Origin: an uncultured Saprospiraceae bacterium
GTDB taxonomy: Bacteria > Bacteroidota > Bacteroidia > Chitinophagales > Saprospiraceae
DNA length: 5,647 bases
Assembly (NCBI GenBank): GCA_938044055.1
Contig: CALIQO010000394.1
Coordinates: forward strand, 1-5,647
Reading direction: 5' to 3'
Below the pieces are notes generated by a model. It was not told where the DNA came from. It was given only the letters and a program-made list of their open reading frames with translations, and ran no database searches. This document shows positions 1 to 5,647 of this stretch, one piece after another; the stretch's first letter is position 1, and each line of letters begins with the position of its first letter. Position numbers and translations under genes: made by a program.

Positions 1-180
1 GAATAGATAGATTTTTTATTCTCAAAATTTATAGCGAGACAGAAAACAATAATCAAATACATCTATACATATCTAGCTAATATTATCTTAGATCCAAATG
101 AATAAATGAAGTGTCTCAATTACATTCACTATTCTTACGATAATATGTATGGTATCGGTTCCCTTAAGATCTTAATAATA

Positions 181-1245
181 TCATAAAATCAACATAGCAT
201 CTCCATAGCTATAGAATCTATACTTCTCTTTTATAGCCTCTGCATATGCTTCTTTCATAAATTCGTGTCCTCCGAAAGCGGAAGCCATAATGACCAAGCT
301 AGATTTAGGAAGGTGGAAATTAGTGATCATTGCATTAGCGATGCTGAATTCATAAGGAGGATATATAAATAAATTGGTCCACCCTTCTGCAGCCTTAAGC
401 ATGTTGGTTGCAGAGACAGCAGATTCAATGGTCCTCATCGAAGTTGTTCCCACTGCACATACTTTTCGATTGGCTTTCTTAGCTTTATTGACAATGTCGC
501 TGGCACCTTGAGTAATTTTAAAGTATTCAGCATCCATCTTGTGTTTAGAAAGGTCTTCTACATCGATACTTCTAAAAGTTCCCAATCCTACATGTAAGGT
601 AACTTCAGAGAAATCGATTCCCTTGATTTCTAATTGCTTCATAAGCTTCTTAGAAAAGTGGAGTCCGGCTGTAGGAGCCGCAACGGCACCTGTTTCCTTA
701 GCATAAATAGTCTGATATCGATCTAGATCAACCTGCTCTACTTCACGATCGATGTACTTAGGAAGAGGTGTAGTTCCCAGTTGTTTTAGCACAGTTTTAA
801 ACTCAGCATCATCACCTTCATAGAAAAACCGTATTGTTCTTCCCCTGGAAGTTGTATTGTCTACTACTTCTGCAACAAGGACATCATTCCCTTCTTCATC
901 TGTAAAATACAGTTTGTTGCCTACTCTTATTTTTCTGGCAGGATCTACCAATACATCCCATAAGCGTGCATCGGTGTTTAATTCTCTAAGGAGAAATACT
1001 TCGATATTGGCACCGGTCTTTTCTTTCTTGCCATACATCCGTGCTGGAAAAACCTTGGTATTGTTAAAAATGAAAGCATCACCATCATCGAAATAATCAA
1101 TTACATCCTTGAAAGATTTATGCTCAATTTTTCCGCTATCTCTGTGGATGACCATCAATCTTGACTCATCTCTTTCTTTAGCAGGATACTGAGCGATCAG
1201 TTTTTCATCTAGTTCGAAATTAAATTGTGATAACTTTGTCCTCAT
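181..1245 (-). CDS. queA: S-adenosylmethionine:tRNA ribosyltransferase-isomerase (QueA)
   Basis: QueA acts in the cytoplasm in queuosine synthesis. It transfers and isomerises the ribosyl part of S-adenosylmethionine onto 7-aminomethyl-7-deazaguanine at position 34 of GUN-anticodon tRNAs, giving epoxyqueuosine. The 354-residue protein is full length for the family. Visible family motifs are the start [21 protein letters not shown] (residues 10-30, split by no gap), [10 protein letters not shown] (61-70), the signature [14 protein letters not shown] (185-198), [10 protein letters not shown] (215-224), [11 protein letters not shown] (307-317) and the C-terminal [13 protein letters not shown]. 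The YPPYEF variant near residue 295 is, from memory, usual in Bacteroidota, where many other bacteria have PGY. The ATG start lies just downstream of a Bacteroidota-type -7 box and fits the family N-terminus. It is divergent from the permease gene, with no other queuosine gene in the window. No clear terminator is seen after the TGA stop. Confidence 0.97.
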   Translation of the reverse strand: MRTKLSQFNFELDEKLIAQYPAKERDESRLMVIHRDSGKIEHKSFKDVIDYFDDGDAFIFNNTKVFPARMYGKKEKTGANIEVFLLRELNTDARLWDVLVDPARKIRVGNKLYFTDEEGNDVLVAEVVDNTTSRGRTIRFFYEGDDAEFKTVLKQLGTTPLPKYIDREVEQVDLDRYQTIYAKETGAVAAPTAGLHFSKKLMKQLEIKGIDFSEVTLHVGLGTFRSIDVEDLSKHKMDAEYFKITQGASDIVNKAKKANRKVCAVGTTSMRTIESAVSATNMLKAAEGWTNLFIYPPYEFSIANAMITNFHLPKSSLVIMASAFGGHEFMKEAYAEAIKEKYRFYSYGDAMLIL

Positions 1246-1266
1246 GTACTATTTATTTTAGGGTTG

Positions 1267-1274
1267 CAAAAATA
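1267..1274 (-). promoter_or_regulatory. Probable -7 promoter box of queA (TATTTTTG)
   Basis: Read on the minus strand this is TATTTTTGCA, a perfect match to the Bacteroidota -7 consensus TAnnTTTG. It lies 21 bases upstream of the queA ATG, implying a leader of roughly 15 bases. The -33 part is poor: the nearest TTG (1288-1290) is only 13 bases away, and nothing like TTG stands at the usual spacing of about 19. It shares the TTTGCA core with the rpmI promoter. Confidence 0.55.
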
Positions 1275-1317
1275 GAAATATTTCCTACAATACTTCCTTT
1301 GACATCCTTAATTTAAT

Positions 1318-1331
1318 AGCCCCAAGGGGCT
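1318..1331. repeat. Small GC-rich palindrome in the queA/permease spacer
   Basis: The sequence AGCCCC-AA-GGGGCT is a perfect 6-bp inverted repeat with a 2-base centre, and it stands out in very AT-rich DNA. Neither side has a real T-tract (TATTTAGC on the plus strand, ATTAAATT on the minus strand), and both flanking genes point away from it, so a terminator for either is unlikely. It lies 43 bases upstream of the queA -7 box and 134 bases before the permease start. It could be a protein-binding site, a degenerate terminator of a lost gene, or chance. Confidence 0.3.
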
Positions 1332-1465
1332 TATTTAGCGAAGAAATCGGGTAAGTATGGGATTATTTAAGAAATGTGGCAATAATTCTAGCCTATTGGA
1401 CCTAGAAAACACTCAATTGATCGATTCTTAATTAACAATGTCAAGATTAGTTTTACTTTTAGTCT

Positions 1466-2716
1466 ATGATCCTGCTTAAGGTAATATATGAAAGTTCATT
1501 ACAAGCATTTCAGTCACTGGCTGGCAATAAGCTGCGTACATTTCTTTCTTTGCTCGGAATATCAATAGGGATCTTCTGTATAATCTCTGTGAAGTCTGCG
1601 GTTGATTCACTTCAGGAAAATATTGTTTCTGGATTTAATGAGCTCGGAAGCGATGTAATCTACGTGGATAAGTTTCCATGGGATGAAGATCCTGAACAGA
1701 ATTACTGGAAATATGCAAGAAGACCAGATCCTAGTTATGAGGATTATGAATTTATAAAACGTAGATCAGAACTAGCAGAACAAGTTGCTTATACCATTTT
1801 TACAGGAGGACGGACGATTAAGTATAAATCAAGCAGCGTAAGCAACGCCTTCATTATGGGTTCTAGCCAGGAGTATCAGAAGATACAGCAGTTAGAGATC
1901 GAACGAGGAAGATATTTTACCCCACAAGAAGAAAGAACTGGATCCAACAAGTTGATATTAGGAAATACGGTTGCGACAGAATTGTTTGGCAATGAACAAC
2001 CTGTGGGTAAGAATGTAAAAATATTTGGGCAGAAATTTCAGGTAGTGGGAACATTGGAAGCAGAGGGAGAAAATATGTTTAACTTCATAAATTTCGATGA
2101 AGTGATATGGACTCCATTTTCCACAGCTAAGAAATTCGTAAGTGTAAAAGATAAGAGTTCAGTCGGCAGAATGCTGAACATTAAAGCTAAAGCTGAAAAT
2201 GGTCTTGAAGAACTTAAAGGGGAAGTGACTGGAATCTTGAGAGCTAAACGGAGGCTTAAGCCACTGGAGCAAGACAACTTTTCATTGAATGAAGTGAGTG
2301 TGTTAACGGACTTGCTTGATGATTTATTTTCTGTTTTAAGTCTGGTAGGGATTGTAATTGGTTTATTTGCCCTAATTGTAGGAATGTTTTCTGTAGCTAA
2401 TATCATGTTCGTTTCAGTAAGAGAAAGAACCAATATCATAGGAATCAAAAAAGCACTAGGTGCTAAAAGAAATATAATTTTACTTGAGTTTTTAGTTGAA
2501 GCCATCATTCTCTGCATATTCGGAGGAATGCTAGGGCTAGCGCTTGTGCTAGGAGTTGTCAGCCTTATATCTGCTGTATCTCCATTTCAGATGTCATTGT
2601 CTTTCTGGAACATAATGTTCGGGGTAGGTGTATCAATTGTTGTCGGGATAATATCTGGAATCTTACCTGCATTCTTAGCAGCTAAGCTTGATCCTGTAGA
2701 AGCAATACGGGCATAA
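1466..2716 (+). CDS. MacB/FtsX-type ABC transporter permease
   Basis: This is an inner-membrane permease subunit of the MacB/LolC/FtsX superfamily (type VII ABC systems). These use cytoplasmic ATP hydrolysis to move a periplasmic domain, typically for export of lipids, lipoproteins, peptides or antibiotics; the substrate cannot be told here. The 416 residues show the full family plan. A first membrane helix spans about 24-44, with NKLRTFLSLLGISIGIF at its start. A periplasmic MacB-like core domain spans about 45-283. Three more helices lie at about 286-316, 342-372 and 381-406. The cytoplasmic loop carries VRERTNIIGIKKALGAK (318-334), and the protein ends in the hallmark AAKLDPVEAIRA. No ATPase or membrane-fusion gene is adjacent, so its partners must be encoded elsewhere. 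No consensus promoter is visible upstream. The ATG start matches the usual N-terminus of Bacteroidota homologues. Its stop codon overlaps the U-tract of the convergent rplT terminator. Confidence 0.93.
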   Translation: MILLKVIYESSLQAFQSLAGNKLRTFLSLLGISIGIFCIISVKSAVDSLQENIVSGFNELGSDVIYVDKFPWDEDPEQNYWKYARRPDPSYEDYEFIKRRSELAEQVAYTIFTGGRTIKYKSSSVSNAFIMGSSQEYQKIQQLEIERGRYFTPQEERTGSNKLILGNTVATELFGNEQPVGKNVKIFGQKFQVVGTLEAEGENMFNFINFDEVIWTPFSTAKKFVSVKDKSSVGRMLNIKAKAENGLEELKGEVTGILRAKRRLKPLEQDNFSLNEVSVLTDLLDDLFSVLSLVGIVIGLFALIVGMFSVANIMFVSVRERTNIIGIKKALGAKRNIILLEFLVEAIILCIFGGMLGLALVLGVVSLISAVSPFQMSLSFWNIMFGVGVSIVVGIISGILPAFLAAKLDPVEAIRA

Positions 2717-2745
2717 AAAAAACCGATCACTCAGAGAGTAATCGG
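2715..2745 (-). terminator. Rho-independent terminator of rpmI-rplT
   Basis: Read on the minus strand, 24 bases after the rplT stop, this is CCGATTACTC-TCT-GAGTGATCGG followed by eight T. In RNA the stem is a continuous 10 bp because the one non-Watson-Crick position is a U-G wobble. On the plus strand the same position is a C-A mismatch and the 3' flank is CCTTCCTTTATC, so the element is built mainly for the minus-strand operon. The A-run that encodes the U-tract (2715-2722) includes the last two bases of the permease TAA stop, so the two convergent genes share these bases. Confidence 0.88.
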
Positions 2746-2769
2746 CCTTCCTTTATCGGCTTGATAAGT

Positions 2770-3114
2770 TTATTTTACCTTATCGACTATTGCTTTAAAA
2801 GAGTCTGGATGATTCATCGCTAAATCAGCAAGAACCTTTCTGTTTAATCCTACTTCAGCTTTATTAAGCAAGTGAATAAACTTAGAATAACTCAATCCAT
2901 GAGGTCTTACTGCTGCGTTGATTCTCGCAATCCAAAGTCTTCTGAAAGCTCTTTTCTTGTTTCGTCTGTCTCTATAAGCATATTGTAGAGCTTTTTCTAC
3001 AGCATTTTTAGCTACTGTATAGACGTTTTTTCTTGCACCAAAATAACCTTTGGCAGATTTAAGGATTTTCTTCCTTCTTTTTCTAGATGCTACTGCATTT
3101 ACAGATCTAGGCAT
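2770..3114 (-). CDS. rplT: 50S ribosomal protein L20
   Basis: L20 binds 23S rRNA directly and is needed early in large-subunit assembly; in several bacteria it also represses its own operon. The 114 residues are the normal length. The protein opens [19 protein letters not shown], a basic tail that threads into rRNA, followed by [24 protein letters not shown] split across residues 21-44, then [20 protein letters not shown] (47-66), [17 protein letters not shown] (67-83), and the globular end [16 protein letters not shown]. It is the second gene of the rpmI-rplT operon, 77 bases after rpmI. That spacer holds a hairpin that may take part in feedback control. No Shine-Dalgarno sequence is seen before the ATG, as is usual in this phylum. 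A strong terminator follows. Confidence 0.98.
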   Translation of the reverse strand: MPRSVNAVASRKRRKKILKSAKGYFGARKNVYTVAKNAVEKALQYAYRDRRNKKRAFRRLWIARINAAVRPHGLSYSKFIHLLNKAEVGLNRKVLADLAMNHPDSFKAIVDKVK

Positions 3115-3133
3115 AATGTTGTGTTTTTAGTTC

Positions 3134-3173
3134 AATACAGAGATCCTAGTTTAGGATTCTTCTTTCCTGTATT
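3134..3173 (-). promoter_or_regulatory. Two-part hairpin in the rpmI-rplT spacer, candidate L20 operator
   Basis: On the transcript strand the spacer reads AATACAG, nine purine-rich bases (GAAAGAAGA), ATCCTA, AAC, TAGGAT, CT, then CTGTATT. The outer arms pair over 7 bp and the inner arms over 6 bp around a 3-base loop, separated by a 9-versus-2 asymmetric internal loop. The structure ends 19 bases before the rplT ATG. L20 is known to bind irregular stems in its own mRNA that mimic its 23S rRNA site, so feedback control is a reasonable guess. There is no T-tract to suggest a terminator. The pairing is directly visible; the regulatory role is inference. Confidence 0.5.
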
Positions 3174-3191
3174 CTCGTTAAAAAATAATAA

Positions 3192-3386
3192 TTACTTACA
3201 AAGTAGGTTCTTGATTCTTGGCTGATCAACAGCGGATACAAGAGTAGAACCATTTAATCTGGTCTTAGCTTTCTTAGTCCTTTTTCTCATAAGGTGAGAA
3301 GTGTTGGCCTGAAATCTTTTTACCTTACCTGACCCAGTCACCTTAAATCTCTTCTTAGCGCTTGAGTGTGTTTTCATCTTAGGCAT
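3192..3386 (-). CDS. rpmI: 50S ribosomal protein L35
   Basis: L35 is a small, very basic component of the large ribosomal subunit. The 64 residues are the usual size. The start MPKMKTHSSAKKRFKVTGSG (1-20) is the family signature, followed by KVKRFQANTSHLMRKRTKKA (21-40) and the conserved LNGSTLV segment. It is the first gene of the operon with rplT, read from a promoter about 30 bases upstream. In many bacteria infC (initiation factor IF-3) comes directly before rpmI; here the upstream DNA is instead a divergent promoter region leading to a dipeptidase gene, so infC must lie elsewhere. Confidence 0.97.
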   Translation of the reverse strand: MPKMKTHSSAKKRFKVTGSGKVKRFQANTSHLMRKRTKKAKTRLNGSTLVSAVDQPRIKNLLCK

Positions 3387-3414
3387 AATCGTATTCTTTA
3401 TATCAAAAAGACTG

Positions 3415-3444
3415 CAAAGATAAAGCTTAAAAGTTGCTAGACAA
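3415..3444 (-). promoter_or_regulatory. Bacteroidota-type promoter of rpmI-rplT
   Basis: On the minus strand there is a TTG (complement of 3442-3444), a 19-base spacer, then TATCTTTG (complement of 3415-3422). This is a perfect match to the Bacteroidota consensus TTG-N19ish-TAnnTTTG recognised by the primary sigma factor of the phylum. Transcription should start near 3405-3411, leaving a leader of only about 20-25 bases before the rpmI ATG. That is too short for the long leader structures seen in front of infC in Firmicutes. Confidence 0.85.
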
Positions 3445-3481
3445 GGAAGAATGGGCTTTTTTCCATGTTATTACAGCAACT
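3432..3481. repeat. Inverted repeat AGTTGCT / AGCAACT between divergent promoters
   Basis: Two 7-base arms (3432-3438 and 3475-3481) are exact inverted copies, 36 bases apart. The left arm falls inside the spacer of the rpmI promoter. A smaller ATGG-8-CCAT repeat (3451-3466) nests inside. This could be a dyad for a regulator of rpmI or of the dipeptidase gene, but 7-base arms at this distance can arise by chance. Confidence 0.25.
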
Positions 3482-3520
3482 AGGACCCATGTCTACTACA
3501 ATTTTACTATCATAATTTCG

Positions 3521-3528
3521 TATTATTG
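3521..3528 (+). promoter_or_regulatory. Possible -7 box of the dipeptidase gene (TATTATTG)
   Basis: TATTATTGCA matches TAnnTTTG at all but one position and keeps the TTGCA ending seen in the queA and rpmI promoters. It sits 24 bases before the chosen ATG, the same arrangement as those two. No TTG is found at the expected -33 distance, only a T-run (3502-3505). A weaker alternative, TAATTTCG, lies at 3513-3520. Confidence 0.35.
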
Positions 3529-3552
3529 CACATTATCCAATCATATTTTATC

Positions 3553-4944
3553 ATGAATAAGACGCAAGCATACATAAGTGAAAACAAAGAAATCTTTCTA
3601 GAAGAATTGTTAGAATTACTGCGGGTTCCTTCTATATCTGCTGATCCAGCCTATGCTAAAGATGTTAAGAAAACGGCGTCAATGCTAGCAGCGCACTTCA
3701 GAAATGCAGGTGCTAAAAATGTCAAAGTGCATAAGACAGCAGGCCACCCTATAGTTTACGCAGAACGAATTATTGATAGGAGATTACCAACTGTATTGGT
3801 ATACGGACATTATGATGTACAACCACCAGATCCATTAGAACTGTGGGATAGTCCACCCTTCGAGCCGGTTGTTAAGAAAACGAAGGGTCACCCTAAGGGA
3901 GCCATATTTGCTAGAGGCGCTTGCGACGATAAGGGACAGATGTTTATGCATATCAAGGCGTTCCAGGCCATGGTTAAAGCCAAAGAACTCCCCTGCAATG
4001 TGAAATTCATGATTGAAGGGGAAGAAGAAGTTGGTTCTGATAACCTAGGCGCGTTCTGCAAGAAAAATAAAAAGTTACTAGCTAGCGATGTTGTATTGAT
4101 TTCTGATACTTCTGTGATCAGCAATAAAGTTCCTAGTATTACCACAGGACTCAGGGGATTGTCTTACCTAGAGGTAGAAGTTACTGGACCCAATAAAGAT
4201 CTCCATTCTGGGGTCTATGGTGGTGCAGTCGGAAACCCTATAAATATACTAAGCGACATGATATCTTCTCTTAAAGGGAAGAATGGTAAAATTAGAATTC
4301 CAGGATTTTATGATGACGTAGTTGAAGTGAGCAAGGAGGAAAGAAAAATGATGAATAAGGCTCCATTCAATATCGCTAAATACAAGCGAGAACTGGGTAT
4401 AAAAGATACACATGGAGAAAGAGGTTATACGGTTCTAGAACAGACGTCAATAAGACCTACTCTAGATGTTAATGGTATGTGGGGTGGATACATAGGAGAA
4501 GGGGCTAAAACGGTTCTTCCTTCTAAAGCTTACGCAAAAATATCCATGCGCCTAGTACCGAATCAAGACAGCGCTACAATTACTAAGCTATTTACCAAGC
4601 ATTTTAAAGCCATTGCACCAGCTTCAGTAAAAGTAAAAGTGACGCCTCATCATGGCGGTGAAGCGGCAGTAACCCCTACAGATACACCGGAGTATAAAGC
4701 CGCAGAAAAAGCTATGGAACATACTTACGGTACGCAACCGATTCCTGTAAGAGGCGGAGGAAGCATTCCGATTGTTGCCTTATTCGAAAAGGTACTAAAG
4801 GTTAAGACAGTTCTTATGGGATTCGGTCTTGATAGCGACGATATTCATTCTCCTAATGAACATTATGGGTTATTTAACTATTACAAGGGAATTGAAACCA
4901 TCCCATATTTCTTTAAATACTATAGTGAATTAAAAGGAAAGTAA
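3553..4944 (+). CDS. M20 family metallo-dipeptidase (carnosinase/CNDP-like)
   Basis: This is a two-zinc peptidase of the M20 family, subgroup of cytosolic non-specific dipeptidases, which split dipeptides and finish peptide degradation. From the ATG the protein has 463 residues, normal for the group. By comparison with human carnosinase 2 the metal site is complete: His86 and Asp88 in GHYDVQPPDP, bridging Asp125 in GACDDKG, catalytic Glu158 and zinc ligand Glu159 in EGEEEVGS, Asp185 in ISDTS, and His432 in DDIHSPNEHY. The lid/dimer domain carries DLHSGVYGGAVGNP with His218. No signal peptide is seen, so it is probably cytoplasmic. The open frame extends 9 codons upstream to a TTG at 3526, but that TTG lies inside the probable -7 box, and homologues begin like MNKTQAYISENKEIF, so the ATG is preferred. 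The FKBP gene follows after 32 bases, probably in the same transcript. The exact substrate is unknown. Confidence 0.94.
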   Translation: MNKTQAYISENKEIFLEELLELLRVPSISADPAYAKDVKKTASMLAAHFRNAGAKNVKVHKTAGHPIVYAERIIDRRLPTVLVYGHYDVQPPDPLELWDSPPFEPVVKKTKGHPKGAIFARGACDDKGQMFMHIKAFQAMVKAKELPCNVKFMIEGEEEVGSDNLGAFCKKNKKLLASDVVLISDTSVISNKVPSITTGLRGLSYLEVEVTGPNKDLHSGVYGGAVGNPINILSDMISSLKGKNGKIRIPGFYDDVVEVSKEERKMMNKAPFNIAKYKRELGIKDTHGERGYTVLEQTSIRPTLDVNGMWGGYIGEGAKTVLPSKAYAKISMRLVPNQDSATITKLFTKHFKAIAPASVKVKVTPHHGGEAAVTPTDTPEYKAAEKAMEHTYGTQPIPVRGGGSIPIVALFEKVLKVKTVLMGFGLDSDDIHSPNEHYGLFNYYKGIETIPYFFKYYSELKGK

Positions 4945-4976
4945 AGAATTAAATATCCTAATCGAAAATTAACAGA

Positions 4977-5647
4977 ATGAAATTATTTAAATATTGTACG
5001 GTTGTAGCATTGTTCTTAAGTGCTACAATTACACAAGCACAGACATTACCGACCGCTAAGGATAGCCTTTCTTATGCCATCGGTTTTATGATGGCTAAGA
5101 ACATGCAACAACAAGGCGTTAAAGACATATCCTACGACCAATTGAAATCCGCTATCAAGCATGTGATGGATGGAGAACCTACGCTTATGGATAAGGTTAT
5201 GGCCAGTGAATTATTTGGAAATTATTTGAATCAATTAAAAGAAGAAAGCAATAAAGACGTGAAATTAGCTGGAGAAGCATTTTTAGCAGAAAACGGAAAA
5301 AGAGCTGAGGTAACTGTTTTACCTAGTGGATTACAATACGAAGTAATTACAGCAGGAGCAGGTGCAATGCCAGGACCTACTCAGAAAGTAAGAACCCATT
5401 ATCATGGTACGCTCATAGATGGAACTGTATTCGACAGTTCTGTGGATCGAAAAGAACCAGCCACTTTCCCAGTTGGCAACGTCATCCCCGGTTGGGTGGA
5501 AGCGTTACAACTGATGCCTGTGGGTTCCAAATGGCGTTTGTTCATTCCAGCGAACTTGGCTTACGGCTTGCAGGGACGTGGTGGTAAAATTGGTCCGAAC
5601 TCCATGCTGATTTTCGAGACTGAGCTGCTTGAAATCGTTAAGCCAGG
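4977..5647 (+). CDS. Secreted FKBP-type peptidyl-prolyl cis-trans isomerase (3' end outside window)
   Basis: This is an FkpA/Mip/FklB-type isomerase that speeds cis-trans isomerisation of proline bonds and helps fold exported proteins. The frame is open for 223 codons to the window edge, with no stop reached. Residues 1-21 look like a signal peptide (basic MKLFKYC, hydrophobic core, TQA before Gln22), so it should be periplasmic. There is no lipobox. Residues about 25-110 form the helical dimerisation domain (DSLSYAIGFMMAKNMQQQG and following). Residues about 115-221 form the FKBP domain, with active-site matches HYHG (141-144), VFDSS (151-155), VIPGW (169-173), AYG (195-197) and IFETELLEI (212-220). 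The domain is complete, so probably only a short tail is missing. It lies 32 bases after the dipeptidase gene, suggesting co-transcription. From about 5460 the DNA becomes clearly richer in G+C than the first part of the gene. Confidence 0.93.
   Translation, partial: MKLFKYCTVVALFLSATITQAQTLPTAKDSLSYAIGFMMAKNMQQQGVKDISYDQLKSAIKHVMDGEPTLMDKVMASELFGNYLNQLKEESNKDVKLAGEAFLAENGKRAEVTVLPSGLQYEVITAGAGAMPGPTQKVRTHYHGTLIDGTVFDSSVDRKEPATFPVGNVIPGWVEALQLMPVGSKWRLFIPANLAYGLQGRGGKIGPNSMLIFETELLEIVKP

Noticed and set aside
164..175. Perfect 12-base palindrome TTAAGATCTTAA just after the queA stop
   Set aside because: It has no loop or T-tract, so it is not an intrinsic terminator. A palindrome of this length is expected about once by chance in a window of this size.
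1..180. Possible gene, RNA or terminator in the first 180 bases
   Set aside because: The stretch is AT-rich with stops in all frames within short distances, no strong stem followed by a T-run, and no tRNA-like fold that I can see.
857..1096. 79-codon open frame on the plus strand inside queA
   Set aside because: It is antisense to a clearly real gene, its product is rich in Ser and Leu with no recognisable domain, and it has no promoter of its own.
1417..1461. Possible permease promoter: TTG at 1417 with TAGTTTTA or TACTTTTA
   Set aside because: The -7 candidates lack the final G, and the spacings (28 or more bases) are well outside the usual range of about 19.
1438..1479. 13-codon leucine-rich ORF (MSRLVLLLVYDPA) overlapping the permease start, like a leader peptide
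   Set aside because: There is no attenuator hairpin, run of regulatory codons or promoter to support it; very short ORFs like this are common by chance.
2038..2517. 159-codon open frame on the minus strand inside the permease gene
   Set aside because: It is a shadow of the permease coding strand; the translation is low-complexity (Ser, Leu, Thr, Asn) with no family motif.
3888..4145. 85-codon open frame on the minus strand inside the dipeptidase gene
   Set aside because: It is antisense to the metal-binding region of the peptidase, whose conservation explains the open frame; no motif is seen.

Overview
The window is ordinary chromosomal housekeeping DNA from a member of the Bacteroidota; the class cannot be fixed by eye. 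Three signals point there. The protein sequences have the Bacteroidota style, for example IYPPYEF in QueA and the NKLRTFLSLLG start of the permease. None of the starts has a clear Shine-Dalgarno sequence. The promoters carry the Bacteroidota TAnnTTTG element, perfectly upstream of rpmI (TTG, 19-nt spacer, TATCTTTG) and as TATTTTTG upstream of queA. The DNA is AT-rich.

Layout. Positions 1-180 are AT-rich and hold no gene or convincing terminator. queA (tRNA queuosine synthesis) lies on the minus strand at 181-1245. A 220-nt divergent spacer follows, holding the queA promoter and a small GC-rich palindrome. A MacB/FtsX-type ABC transporter permease runs on the plus strand at 1466-2716 and converges on the minus-strand rpmI-rplT operon (ribosomal proteins L35 and L20, 3386 down to 2770). 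A compact rho-independent terminator for rplT sits between them, and its U-tract overlaps the permease stop codon. The rpmI-rplT spacer contains a two-part hairpin that is a candidate L20 autoregulatory site. A divergent spacer with promoters on both strands precedes an M20 family dipeptidase (3553-4944, plus). Thirty-two bases later comes a secreted FKBP-type peptidyl-prolyl isomerase (4977 to the window end), which is open at its 3' end.

How the genes relate. rpmI and rplT are a true operon for 50S subunit proteins, here separated from infC, their usual upstream partner. The dipeptidase and FKBP are closely spaced on one strand and are probably co-transcribed, although one probably acts in the cytoplasm and the other in the periplasm. 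queA and the permease are independent units, and no ATPase for the permease is present here.

I found no mobile element, CRISPR array, tRNA, rRNA, toxin-antitoxin pair or defence system, and no undescribed system. The points most worth a second look are the rpmI-rplT hairpin, the absence of infC, and a jump in GC content in the last part of the FKBP gene.
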